Shown: piece by piece, positions 52,884-61,547 of the stretch
Layout: each line of letters starts with the position of its first letter
How positions within the stretch are numbered: the first letter of the stretch is position 1
Notes under the pieces: model-generated
What the model was told of the DNA's origin: nothing
The model's database searches: none
The model's input: only the letters and a program-made list of their open reading frames with translations
Program-made: the position numbers and the translations under genes
Assembly: GCF_003967075.1 (NCBI RefSeq)
Contig: NZ_AP018664.1
Location: 3,870,001 to 3,934,000 of the forward strand
Origin: Sphingobium amiense
GTDB lineage: Bacteria; Pseudomonadota; Alphaproteobacteria; Sphingomonadales; Sphingomonadaceae
DNA length: 64,000 bases
Reading direction: 5' to 3'

Positions 52884-54296
52884 CTAGTCGCGCGCCCAGA
52901 CGAGCTTGGCGTTGCAGAATTCACGAAGCCCGAAATGCGACAGTTCCCGGCCGAAACCGCTCGCCTTGATGCCGCCGATCGGGACGCGCGGATCGGATGC
53001 GGCGATGCCGTTGATGAACACGCCGCCGGTCTCAAGCCGCTTCGCTATCGCATGGGCTTTCGCGGCGTCCGAACTCCATAGCGCGCCTGCAAGGCCGAAA
53101 TCGCTGTCATTGGCGATGCGGATCGCATCCTCGGCATCTTCCGCGACGATGATGGGGGCGACCGGGCCGAACGTCTCTTCGCGGAATACCGGCATGTCGG
53201 GTGTAATATCGGTCAGCACCGTCGCGGGATAATAATAGCCCGCCCCTTCCGGAACCTCTCCGCCCAGCAGCACGGTCGCGCCACGCCGGACGCTTTCCGC
53301 AACCTGCGCATGCAGTTCCTGCCGCGCGCGGTCCCGCGCCATCGGCCCGAGCTGGGTCGCGGCGTCGCCGGGGTCGCCCTGCACAAGTTTGCGGACCGCC
53401 GCCACGAACCGTTCGGTAAAGGCCGCTAAGACCGGACGCTCCACGATCAGCCGCTTGGCGGCGATGCAGACCTGACCGCAATTCTGGAACCGTGCGGTAA
53501 CGGCGGCTTCCACGGCACGATCCAGATCGGCATCGGCCAGAACGATGAAGGGATCGGTGCCGCCCAGTTCGAGGAGCGATTTTTTCAGGTTGCGGCCCGC
53601 ATCGGCGGCGATGGCCGCCCCGGCGGCGGCACCTGCCGTCACCGTCACCGCTGCAATCCGGCTGTCCGCGATCAGCCGGGACAGGTCGTGCCGCCGGACG
53701 TTGAGGACGCCGAACAGGCCCGCCGGGAAAGCCGCCGCGTCGAATGCATCGGCAAGGGCGCGCGCCGATCCCTGCACATTGTCGGCGTGCTTCAGCACGA
53801 AGGCATTGCCTGCGGCCATGATCGGAACCGCAGCCCGCAGCACCTGCCAGAAGGGGAAATTCCACGGCATCACGCCCAATATCGTGCCGAGCGGCTGATA
53901 GACGACCCGCGCCGCGCCGTTGCCGCCGACGTCCGGCTCTTCGTCGCGCAGCAGCGTCGCGGCATTCTCCGCATACCAGTCACACAGAAACGCGCATTTC
54001 TCGATCTCGGCTTTGGCCGCCGTGACAGGCTTGCCCATTTCTGCCGTAATCAGGCCTGCCAGCAGGTCGATCCGGTCTCTCAGCACCGCGCCCAGCCGGA
54101 CGAAGAAACGCTCGCGTTCCTGCGCGTCGATACCGCCCCAGTTCCGCTGCGCATCGCGCGCGGCATCCAGAACAGCGTCCTGCGCTGCGACGTCATGGCA
54201 CGGGTAGCGCCCCACTTCCTCGCCGGTGGCCGGATTGACCGAGATGGTGAAGGGCGCGTTGCCGGGGGGCGGCGGAGCGAGGTCTGTCTGGAGCAT
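52884..54296 (-). CDS. Semialdehyde dehydrogenase (succinate-semialdehyde type)
   Basis: This 470-residue NAD(P)+ aldehyde dehydrogenase has catalytic Cys277 in RFQNCGQVCIAAKR, Glu243 in LLELGGTDPFI, PWNFPFWQVLRAAVPIMAAGNA and the C-terminal GGIKASGFGRELSHFGLREFCNAKLVW, the arrangement seen in succinate-semialdehyde dehydrogenases. It starts one base after the aldolase stop, so it is the natural next step after aldol cleavage to pyruvate and a C4 semialdehyde. Substrate specificity is inferred from context. Confidence 0.85.
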   Translation of the reverse strand: MLQTDLAPPPPGNAPFTISVNPATGEEVGRYPCHDVAAQDAVLDAARDAQRNWGGIDAQERERFFVRLGAVLRDRIDLLAGLITAEMGKPVTAAKAEIEKCAFLCDWYAENAATLLRDEEPDVGGNGAARVVYQPLGTILGVMPWNFPFWQVLRAAVPIMAAGNAFVLKHADNVQGSARALADAFDAAAFPAGLFGVLNVRRHDLSRLIADSRIAAVTVTAGAAAGAAIAADAGRNLKKSLLELGGTDPFIVLADADLDRAVEAAVTARFQNCGQVCIAAKRLIVERPVLAAFTERFVAAVRKLVQGDPGDAATQLGPMARDRARQELHAQVAESVRRGATVLLGGEVPEGAGYYYPATVLTDITPDMPVFREETFGPVAPIIVAEDAEDAIRIANDSDFGLAGALWSSDAAKAHAIAKRLETGGVFINGIAASDPRVPIGGIKASGFGRELSHFGLREFCNAKLVWARD

Positions 54297-54297
54297 G

Positions 54298-55098
54298 TCA
54301 ATATACCTGTTTTGGGCCAGCCGCCGGTGCGGCGTCGGTCGACCTGAAACGCCGGGCGAGCGCCTCCGCTCCGCGCGCGAGGATCGTCACGTCCGTTCCC
54401 ACCGCCACGAAGCTCGCGCCAAGGTCGAGGTAGCGGCGCGCCAGCGCTTCGTCGGCGATCAATATGCCCGCCGCCTTGCCCGCCTCGCGGATCTTCGCGA
54501 TGCCGTCTTCGATTGCTTTCTGCACTTCCGCATGGCCCGGATCGCCCAGATGCCCCAGAGCGGCGGCCAGATCGGACGGTCCGATGAACACGCCGTCGAC
54601 GCCATCTTTCGCGGCAATTTCGGTAATCGCGGCCAGTCCGGCCACGCTCTCCACCTGCAACAGCAGGCAGATTTCTTCCTCCGCCCTGTGAAGATAGTTC
54701 CGCGTCCGGTTCCACTGGCTCGCGCGGCCGATGGCGGAGCCGACGCCGCGAATGCCCGCCGGGGGATAGCGGGTCGCGCGCACCAGCAGTTCGGCCTGCG
54801 CCGCGCTTTCGACCATGGGGACGAGGAGGTTGCGGACGCCGATGTCGAGAAGCTGCTTGATGAGCACCGGGTCGCCGACCGGCGGACGAACGACCGCTTC
54901 CGCGTCATAAGGGGCGACCGCCTGCAATTGCGACAGGATCAGGGGCAGGTCGTTGGGCGCATGCTCCCCGTCGATCAGCAGCCAGTCGAAGCCCGCACCC
55001 GCGCAGATTTCCGCTGTATAGGGCGACGCGAGCGCCTGCCACAATCCGATCTGCGGGCGCCCTTCGGCGATGGCGGCCTTGAACATATTGGCGCTCAT
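54298..55098 (-). CDS. hpaI: 4-hydroxy-2-oxoheptanedioate-type aldolase (HpcH/HpaI family)
   Basis: This 266-residue class II aldolase of the HpcH/HpaI family has [33 protein letters not shown] with metal-associated residues, [11 protein letters not shown] and [15 protein letters not shown]. HpaI cleaves 4-hydroxy-2-oxoheptanedioate to pyruvate and succinate semialdehyde; related aldolases use other 4-hydroxy-2-oxo acids. It follows the hydratase gene. The ATG at 55098 (MSANMFK) is preferred over the longer frame. Confidence 0.88.
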   Translation of the reverse strand: MSANMFKAAIAEGRPQIGLWQALASPYTAEICAGAGFDWLLIDGEHAPNDLPLILSQLQAVAPYDAEAVVRPPVGDPVLIKQLLDIGVRNLLVPMVESAAQAELLVRATRYPPAGIRGVGSAIGRASQWNRTRNYLHRAEEEICLLLQVESVAGLAAITEIAAKDGVDGVFIGPSDLAAALGHLGDPGHAEVQKAIEDGIAKIREAGKAAGILIADEALARRYLDLGASFVAVGTDVTILARGAEALARRFRSTDAAPAAGPKQVY

Positions 55099-55117
55099 GC
55101 CGCTGGCTTCCCCGTTT

Positions 55118-55921
55118 TCAGAACTGACATTCGACCGTCCCCAATAGACCGAAGTCCGCCGTGATCGCCGACCCCGGCGGCGCTTCGACGGGACGTATGA
55201 ACGAACCCGACAGAATGATCTGCCCCGCCTCGATCCGGTCGCCATAGGTGGCGAGCCGGTCCGCGAGCCATGAAACCGACAGCAGCGGATCGTTCAGCAC
55301 GCCCGCGCCAAGCCCGGTTTCCTCGACCTCGCCGTCGCGCGCAACGATCGCGCCGATCCAGCGAAGATCGACCGACCCGAAATCATGCCATGGCGTCCCC
55401 ATCACGATGCCCGCATTGGCGGCATTGTCGGAAATCGTGTCCAGCACGGTGCGGAGCCTGCCCGACCGCGGGTCTTTCCGCGTGATGCGCGTGTCGAGGA
55501 TTTCGAGCGCGGGCGCGATATAGTCGGTGGCCGCCAGAATATCCGCGCCGGTCAGCTTCCGGCCGGAAAGCGGCGCCTTCATGACGAAAGCGATTTCCGC
55601 CTCGACGCGCGGCTGGATGAACCGGTTCGTCGGGATGCGCGCGCCATTTTCGAAGACCATGCTTCGCAGCAATACGCCCGAATCGGGGATGTCGATGGAC
55701 AGGGCGGCCTGCATCGCCTTCGATGTCAGGCCGATCTTGAAGCCGACGAGATCGTCGCCCGCCGCGCGCTTGCGCCGCACCCATTCCGCCTGGATGGCGT
55801 AGGCGTCGTCCATCGTCATGTCCGGATGGTCGTCGCTCAGCAGCGGGATCTGGACCCGATCGCGTTCCGCCGCGTCGAGCTCAGCGGCTGCCGCTTCTAT
55901 CGTTTGTTGGTCCAGACTCAT
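55118..55921 (-). CDS. hpaH: 2-oxohept-enedioate hydratase (HpaH/MhpD family)
   Basis: This 267-residue protein is the same length as E. coli HpaH and contains the signature [26 protein letters not shown], the metal-site [13 protein letters not shown], and [10 protein letters not shown]. These enzymes hydrate 2-oxo-dienoates or -enoates to 4-hydroxy-2-oxo acids, the substrates of HpaI. MhpD-like and fumarylacetoacetase-like members are alternatives, but the length, GLTSKAMQ and paired aldolase favour HpaH. It starts at ATG 55921. Confidence 0.85.
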   Translation of the reverse strand: MSLDQQTIEAAAAELDAAERDRVQIPLLSDDHPDMTMDDAYAIQAEWVRRKRAAGDDLVGFKIGLTSKAMQAALSIDIPDSGVLLRSMVFENGARIPTNRFIQPRVEAEIAFVMKAPLSGRKLTGADILAATDYIAPALEILDTRITRKDPRSGRLRTVLDTISDNAANAGIVMGTPWHDFGSVDLRWIGAIVARDGEVEETGLGAGVLNDPLLSVSWLADRLATYGDRIEAGQIILSGSFIRPVEAPPGSAITADFGLLGTVECQF

Positions 55922-55932
55922 GCCATCCCCCG

Positions 55933-57027
55933 TCAGGCCGTCGCCGCGGCCCGGTTCGTAATGAAGCCTTCCTCGGCGCCGAGCAGCGCGGGCGGCTCCT
56001 TCAGGCTCTCCTGCCACAGAAGGGACTCCATGGCGATGTTGAGCGGCTGATCCTGGATCGTCAGTTCATAGACCGGCTCGTCATAGCTGGCATGATTGTG
56101 CACGGACCAGCCGGGCGCGGACAGCATGAGGTCGCCCGCCTTCCACTCATAGGTCTTGCCCTCGACGGTCGAGCGGCCCGATCCCGAGAAATAATAGTTC
56201 ACCGCCGCCGACGAATGGCGATGCGGGCGGTCGACGATCTTGGGCGGACGGACCGTCATCGTCGCGAAGAAATTGGGCGTGGTGCCGTTGGTGCGACCCG
56301 TCATCGGATTGTAGAGCAGGTAGAGACGGCGGCCGATATAGTCCTTGCCCAGCGCCTCCAGCTTGTCGAGGTGATGACGGACATCTTCCCATGGCCAGTA
56401 TAGGGCGGGGCTGGTGACGGACGGCGGGTTGATGACCGTCTCATAGGGCATCATCCATGCGCCCTCTTCATTGAGCTGGAAGGTGCCATAGGGGCTTTGA
56501 CGGCGCGCATCCGGTTCCGGCTGCTCCACATCCTGATCGATGCTCTTCAGCAGCGGCTGCGGATTTTCCTCGACGACGTGGATGTTCATCATCTCCAGCA
56601 GCGATCCGTTGCTGTAGGTCAGCCGCACATAAAGATCATCGCCGATATTCTTGTGGCGATAGATGCGCATCGACGGCGTGTTCCACACATCGTGCAGCGC
56701 CGTCTGGCGACGCTTGCCGCTGATCTCGGTTTCGCCGCGCCCGCGGATGACAAAATTCACCTGCGTCGAATTCTGGCGGAACGTGCTGGTCTCCTCGCCG
56801 GGCAGCAGCACGTCCAGCGACACCTGGATGCCGGGGGCAAGGCCGATGGAGCGCTGGTTGCGCGGATGCTGGAAGAAGGAGCGGCGGCGGCCATTTTCCG
56901 GACGCGGCAGCGCGGCGAGGCGTTCGACCTCGGCGTCGATCTGCTCCTTGGTGATGACGATCGGATCCCAGGGCGCATCCTTTTCGGGAAGAGCGCCGCT
57001 TGCATCAATGAAAAGAGGTTGGGTCAT
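55933..57027 (-). CDS. Bicupin gentisate/salicylate-dioxygenase-like protein with metal site in the C-terminal cupin
   Basis: This 364-residue protein is close in length to gentisate and salicylate dioxygenases. The C-terminal cupin has a complete-looking iron site: PHRHSSAAVNYYFSG (H269, H271) and GWSVHNHASYD (H310/H312). In the N-terminal cupin the position of the usual HRH is FRQ (TSTFRQNSTQVNFVIRG), so that metal site seems lost. The protein probably cleaves an aromatic ring in the same operon as the hydratase and aldolase. ATG 57027 has AGGAG eight bases upstream; ATG 57033 is alternative. Confidence 0.8.
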   Translation of the reverse strand: MTQPLFIDASGALPEKDAPWDPIVITKEQIDAEVERLAALPRPENGRRRSFFQHPRNQRSIGLAPGIQVSLDVLLPGEETSTFRQNSTQVNFVIRGRGETEISGKRRQTALHDVWNTPSMRIYRHKNIGDDLYVRLTYSNGSLLEMMNIHVVEENPQPLLKSIDQDVEQPEPDARRQSPYGTFQLNEEGAWMMPYETVINPPSVTSPALYWPWEDVRHHLDKLEALGKDYIGRRLYLLYNPMTGRTNGTTPNFFATMTVRPPKIVDRPHRHSSAAVNYYFSGSGRSTVEGKTYEWKAGDLMLSAPGWSVHNHASYDEPVYELTIQDQPLNIAMESLLWQESLKEPPALLGAEEGFITNRAAATA

Positions 57028-57043
57028 CGACATGGCTCCTGTT

Positions 57044-58036
57044 TCAGCGGTTCGTCAGGCGCGGCTTGGCGCGGCCGGGACGGGGGACGGGACGGCCGAC
57101 ACCGGCCTTGCGCGCGCTCTCCAGCAGAACGACGCCGAGCGAGAGGTCGGAAATGCCCATCCCCATCGCCTTGAACACGGTCAGATCGGCATCGGCGGGA
57201 CGGCTGGCGTTCGCCGCGACCAGTTCCGACACCGGACGCACCCGCTTCCACGCCTCTTCGTCCGATCCGAACGCGTCCATGAACTCGCGGCTATGCTTGC
57301 GGATCTGCGGCACGCTGTCGGCGGCGATGACGGTCGCGCGCTCCAGCAGGTCGGTCGCGAACTCCACCCGGTCGGGCAGGATCGCGCCTACTGCGTTCAG
57401 ATGCGTGCCCGGCGCGAGCATGTCGCGCTCCAGAAACGGTGCGGTCGCGCGCGTGGCGAGAGTCACGATGTCGGCGCCGTCCAGCGCCTCTTCCAGCGTG
57501 GCGGCCGCCACGGCGTCGATGCCGAGCGCTTCGCCCGCCGCCTGCGCCAGCGCTTCGCGATTGGCGGGGGTGGGACTCCAGACGGCAAGGCGGGTGAGCG
57601 GACGAACCGCATTCACCGCCGCGATCTGGGTGATGCTCTGCTTGCCCGCGCCGATCATCGCCATGGTCTTCGCGTCGGCCTTCGCCATCGCGCCGGTGGC
57701 GACGCCGCTGATGCCCCCGGTGCGCATCTGGCCCAGCGCGAACGCCTCGACGATGGCGAGCACCGCGCCGTCGTTCGCGTCGATCAGGATCAGCAGCGGC
57801 ATCGCGCCGCGCGCGGTGTGCGCCCATGTCTTCGTGCCGACCACGCCGCGCCCCTCGATCACCGCGCCGATCGCATGGAGGGTCGAATGCCCGTCCCATA
57901 CAGCATGGGTCTTGACCATGTTGATCGCCTTGCCGGCGGCTTCCTGCCGAAGCCCGTCCTGAAGCGCGCCGATGGCCTGCGGCAGCGACATGAGGTCGAC
58001 GACGTCCTGTTCGGTGATCCAGATCGGATCGCTCAT
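57044..58036 (-). CDS. Ornithine cyclodeaminase/mu-crystallin family protein
   Basis: This 330-residue NAD(P)-binding protein has the family pattern: GVVGTKTWAHTARG, LILIDANDGAVLAIVEAFALGQMRTG and the Rossmann motif AMIGAGKQSITQIAAV, then NAVGAILPDRVEF. Members act as ornithine cyclodeaminases, alanine dehydrogenases or ketimine reductases. In a ring-cleavage operon, reduction of a C=N or C=C bond in an intermediate is a plausible role. It overlaps the next upstream gene by four bases (ATGA). Confidence 0.82.
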   Translation of the reverse strand: MSDPIWITEQDVVDLMSLPQAIGALQDGLRQEAAGKAINMVKTHAVWDGHSTLHAIGAVIEGRGVVGTKTWAHTARGAMPLLILIDANDGAVLAIVEAFALGQMRTGGISGVATGAMAKADAKTMAMIGAGKQSITQIAAVNAVRPLTRLAVWSPTPANREALAQAAGEALGIDAVAAATLEEALDGADIVTLATRATAPFLERDMLAPGTHLNAVGAILPDRVEFATDLLERATVIAADSVPQIRKHSREFMDAFGSDEEAWKRVRPVSELVAANASRPADADLTVFKAMGMGISDLSLGVVLLESARKAGVGRPVPRPGRAKPRLTNR

Positions 58037-58593
58037 CCTTGTGTTTCCTCTTCGAATATCGACGGGACCGGGGGCGCGAGCGACAGGGCGTTCACGATGA
58101 TCGCGTGCGTCAGATAGCGTCCCACTAGAAACAGGACCGCAATGGCCTGATCCGGTCCAATATGGTCTATGGCGGTTTCCAGCAGCGGGCCGACATCGTG
58201 ACCGCGCTGTTCGATGGCCGCGATGACGAGCCGCTGGACCGCGCGCTCGGCGTCGGACAGGCCGGGCGCGGTGTCCGGGGCCAGTTGCTCGACGGCGGCG
58301 ACCCAATCCTCCCCGAAGCCCAGCTTGCGCGACAGCCGCTCATGCTGGTGGCGCTCATAGTCGTTGCCCATGACCGACGCGACGGTCAGCGCGCCCAGTT
58401 CCGTCAGCCGGTCGGGCAGCGCCTTTTTCAACGCCTCGGTCATTTCCATGAACGGCACGAGAATGGCGGGCTGATGCCCGGTGCAGCGGAAAAATTCCCC
58501 GAGATAGCCCAGGCGCTTGACGCGCGCTTCCAGAACGGATTGCGCGGCCGGGGCGAGTTGGTCGAAAGTCAGGCGTTCAATGCGGTCGGTCAT
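58033..58593 (-). CDS. Carboxymuconolactone decarboxylase/AhpD-like protein
   Basis: This 186-residue helical protein resembles the CMD/AhpD fold (RLTELGALTVASVMGNDYERHQHERLSRKLGF, then VLFLVGRYLTHAIIVNALSL). No CxxC redox pair of AhpD is present, so a peroxidase role is doubtful; a decarboxylase or binding role is possible. It is the first gene of the minus-strand operon and overlaps the cyclodeaminase gene. Confidence 0.78.
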   Translation of the reverse strand: MTDRIERLTFDQLAPAAQSVLEARVKRLGYLGEFFRCTGHQPAILVPFMEMTEALKKALPDRLTELGALTVASVMGNDYERHQHERLSRKLGFGEDWVAAVEQLAPDTAPGLSDAERAVQRLVIAAIEQRGHDVGPLLETAIDHIGPDQAIAVLFLVGRYLTHAIIVNALSLAPPVPSIFEEETQG

Positions 58594-58662
58594 GATGCTC
58601 CCTCACACGCCCCTGTGATGGGAGAGGGAGGGGAGCGGGGGAAATATATTGTAGGACGCGCA

Positions 58663-58683
58663 GCTATACCTTATTCGTATAGC
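58663..58683. promoter_or_regulatory. LysR-type palindrome between divergent operon and lysR
   Basis: GCTATAC-CTTATTC-GTATAGC is a perfect 7-bp inverted repeat with a T-N11-A core, ending one base before the lysR ATG at 58685 and 70 bp before the start of the minus-strand operon. It is the expected place for an autoregulatory LysR site also controlling the operon. Confidence 0.8.
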
Positions 58684-58684
58684 C

Positions 58685-59599
58685 ATGGATCTGCGTCAGC
58701 TTCGCTATTTCCTCGTCCTTAGCGAGGAACTCAATTTCACGCGCGCCGCGGCGCGATGCAACGTGTCCCAGCCGCCGCTCAGCCGCGCCATCGCGCAACT
58801 GGAGGAGGAGCTTCAGGCGACATTGTTCGTGCGCGATACGCACCGCGTATCGCTGACCTCGGCGGGAATGAGCCTCGTCGAAGATGCGCGCCGGATACTG
58901 GCCGATGTCAGCGAAGCTGGCGAAAAGGCGCAGAGCATCGCCGCCGGGCGAAGAGGCACCCTCAAACTCGGCTTCGGCGGATCGACCCTCTATTCGCTCT
59001 GGCCCAGTCTGGTTCAGGGCTTTCGCGCCGCTTCGCCCGATGTCACGATACGGTTCATCTCCATGCCGGTGATCGAACAGATCGAGGCGCTGCGCGAAGC
59101 CCGGATCGACGTCGGCCTGATCCGCGAGCCCATCCTCGACGAACTGCTCGCGACCCTGACGGTCTATCGGGAAACGCTGGCCGTGGCACTGCCGGCCACG
59201 CATCCGCTCGCCGCGACGGAGGGTGCCATCGCCATCCAGCAGCTCGCGTCCAGTCCGTTCGTGACCTACGAACCGCGACGCGGCTTCAGCTATCATGCCG
59301 ACCTTCACGCACAATGCCGGATCGCGGGTTTCGAACCTGTCATCGCGCATGAAGCCCCTTCGACGGAGGCTGTCGTCGGCATCGTTGCCTGCGGGGAGGG
59401 CGTGGCCATCGTGCCCGCGTCGGCCGAGCGGCTGCGCATGCACGGCGTCTGCTTCCGGCCGCTGCGCGCAGCCGATCCGCCTCAGCCGTTCGAATCGGTC
59501 ACATTCGGCCTCGCCTGGAACCGGCTGTCGGCCTCGCCGGTCGCGCTCGAATTTGTGGCGCATGCCCGCGCGTGGGCGGAAAGATCCGGCATTTCCTAG
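58685..59599 (+). CDS. LysR family transcriptional regulator 1
   Basis: This 304-residue activator-type protein has the N-terminal LysR HTH (MDLRQLRYFLVLSEELNFTRAAARCNVSQPPLSRAIAQLEEEL, residues 1-43) and a C-terminal substrate domain (GFGGSTLYSLWPSLVQGF, EGVAIVPASAERLR). It diverges from the nine-gene minus-strand operon over a perfect palindrome, so it is its likely regulator, with a pathway intermediate as inducer. It has no clear Shine-Dalgarno. Confidence 0.9.
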   Translation: MDLRQLRYFLVLSEELNFTRAAARCNVSQPPLSRAIAQLEEELQATLFVRDTHRVSLTSAGMSLVEDARRILADVSEAGEKAQSIAAGRRGTLKLGFGGSTLYSLWPSLVQGFRAASPDVTIRFISMPVIEQIEALREARIDVGLIREPILDELLATLTVYRETLAVALPATHPLAATEGAIAIQQLASSPFVTYEPRRGFSYHADLHAQCRIAGFEPVIAHEAPSTEAVVGIVACGEGVAIVPASAERLRMHGVCFRPLRAADPPQPFESVTFGLAWNRLSASPVALEFVAHARAWAERSGIS

Positions 59600-60585
59600 G
59601 CTTCGCTTTCGGGCGCGAGTATCGCCTCGGGATGCGGCAGGCCGATGCGCGCGATCTGCCGGGGGTCGCGCGGTTCGCCGGTCCAGTCCACGAACAGGTG
59701 CGCGACCACATTGCGCATCCATTTGTTCGCGGTGTCGTTCAGCGCGCGCTCGTGCCAATATTGATGGACGCGCAGCTTGGGCGCTTCGATCGGCAGCCTG
59801 ACGAGCTTCAGATGCTCGCGGCCGTTGAACGACTGCAACACCTTGCTGGGGATGGTGACGAGCAGCTCCGTCCCCGCCAGCAGGGCCGGTGCCGCCAGAT
59901 AATGCGGCACGCGCACGACGATCCGGCGGGACCGGCCGGGCGGCAGCAGCAGCCGCTCGATCTCGATCTCCGAAAGCCCCGGTGAGATGATGCCGACATG
60001 ATCGGCGTGAATATATTGTTCCAGCGTCACCTGATCGCCGATGGTGGGATGGTCCTTCCACGCCACGCAGACATATTCGTCGTCGAACAGGCGCTGCTGG
60101 TAGAAGCCGTTGCTCAGATGCCGAAGCGCGCCGATGGCCAGGTCCGCCCGTCCGCTTTCCAGCGCTTCGCCATAAAGTTCGCGCGGCAACTGGGTCGCGA
60201 TCAGCGAAATGCCCGGAGCCACCGCGCGGACATGTTTGACGAGCACCGGCAGCAGTCCCACCTGCCCGATGTCGGACATCAGCAGGGTGAAGGTCGCCTG
60301 CGCGGTCGCCGGGTCGAAGCGGGCGGACGCGGACAGGCTGCGCTGGACCAGCGCCAGCGCTTCGCCGACCGGAATCGCGATCGACCGGGCCAGCGGCGTG
60401 GGTTCCAGACCCGCCCGCGTCCGCACGAACAGCGTGTCTCCGCAAAGCTGCCGCAGCCGGTTGAGCGAGTGGCTGATCGTGGGCTGCGCGCGATTGAGCT
60501 GCCTTGCCGCCGCGGTCACGCTGCGCGTCTGCATGATCGCGTCGAACACGACGAGCAGATTCAGGTCGATGTCGCGTATATTCAT
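59596..60585 (-). CDS. LysR family transcriptional regulator 2 (NodD/DntR/NahR type)
   Basis: This 329-residue LysR protein begins MNIRDIDLNLLVVFDAIMQTRSVTAAARQLNRAQPTISHSLNRLRQL, the N-terminus typical of the NodD-NahR-DntR branch that senses phenolic or aromatic ligands. ATG 60585 is preferred over the longer frame. Its stop overlaps that of LysR 1 by four bases, tail to tail. It diverges from an SDR-MFS-ligase set, which it probably controls. Confidence 0.88.
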   Translation of the reverse strand: MNIRDIDLNLLVVFDAIMQTRSVTAAARQLNRAQPTISHSLNRLRQLCGDTLFVRTRAGLEPTPLARSIAIPVGEALALVQRSLSASARFDPATAQATFTLLMSDIGQVGLLPVLVKHVRAVAPGISLIATQLPRELYGEALESGRADLAIGALRHLSNGFYQQRLFDDEYVCVAWKDHPTIGDQVTLEQYIHADHVGIISPGLSEIEIERLLLPPGRSRRIVVRVPHYLAAPALLAGTELLVTIPSKVLQSFNGREHLKLVRLPIEAPKLRVHQYWHERALNDTANKWMRNVVAHLFVDWTGEPRDPRQIARIGLPHPEAILAPESEA

Positions 60586-60745
60586 ACTGCCAATGTCACC
60601 ACCCTCTCTCGGCAAGCCTATCCGCCTTTGGCCTGTCGCACCATCCATATTATGAATAGTTATTATTGGCGGACGGGGCAGTGCGGACAAAGGGCCGCCC
60701 GATTAGGATCGCCCGAAAGACGCGAAACGGAGAGGAAGCAGGGGA

Positions 60746-61510
60746 ATGGTCTCATGCGCGGGCGACATGGCCATCGTCGTGGGCGGCGCGGGCGGCATCG
60801 GCAGCGCGATTTGCCGGAAGCTGGCCGAAACCGGCCATCCGGTCGCCATCCTCGACATGAACGAAGCCCGCGCCACCGAAATTCTGGCTACGCTGCCCGG
60901 ACAGGGGCATTTTTTCCTGCGGACGGACGTCACGAGCGAAGCATCGGTCGATGCCGTCTTCGAGGCTGTCGAGGCGCGTGGCCGGCCGTCGAAGCTGGTC
61001 GTCGCGACGGGCGGGCCGCTCGGCACCCCCGCGGCCCCTTCCAGCATCGTGACCGTCAGCCTCGACGAATGGACCCGCACGCTCGACCTCAATGCCACCG
61101 GCACCTTCCTGTGTCTGCGCAAGTTCGCCCGCCTGCGCGTGGCCAATCCGCTCCCCGCGACGCGCATCCTGCTCTTTTCCTCGATTACGGGACAGCTCGG
61201 CGGGTCGATGACCGGCCCGGCCTATCCGGCGTCGAAGGCCGCGATCGTCGGCCTCGCGCGGCAGGCGGCGCTCGATCTCGCGCCCCATGACATCATCGTC
61301 AACACCATCGCGCCCGGCAGCGTCGCGACCGAAGAGTTCAGGCGCTTCGTAAATGCCGACATGATGAAGGCGCTGGAGGCGCGCGCCCCGCTGCACCGCA
61401 TCGCGTCGCCCGAAGACATTGCGAACGTCGCCTGCTTCCTGCTGTCGGAGGACTGCTCCTACATCGCGGGCGCCACAATCGACGTCAACGGCGGCGCGCT
61501 GATGCGATGA
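60746..61510 (+). CDS. SDR family oxidoreductase
   Basis: This 254-residue classical SDR has VVGGAGGIGSAI (cofactor loop), LDLNATGTF, catalytic Ser in LFSSITGQLGG, YPASK (YxxxK) and NTIAPGSVATEEF. It is followed 37 bp later by an MFS transporter. It probably reduces or oxidises a hydroxy/keto group in the pathway, exact substrate unknown. Confidence 0.88.
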   Translation: MVSCAGDMAIVVGGAGGIGSAICRKLAETGHPVAILDMNEARATEILATLPGQGHFFLRTDVTSEASVDAVFEAVEARGRPSKLVVATGGPLGTPAAPSSIVTVSLDEWTRTLDLNATGTFLCLRKFARLRVANPLPATRILLFSSITGQLGGSMTGPAYPASKAAIVGLARQAALDLAPHDIIVNTIAPGSVATEEFRRFVNADMMKALEARAPLHRIASPEDIANVACFLLSEDCSYIAGATIDVNGGALMR

Positions 61511-61547
61511 CCGACCAGACCCTGTCCAGAATGAGGAATACCCGGCC

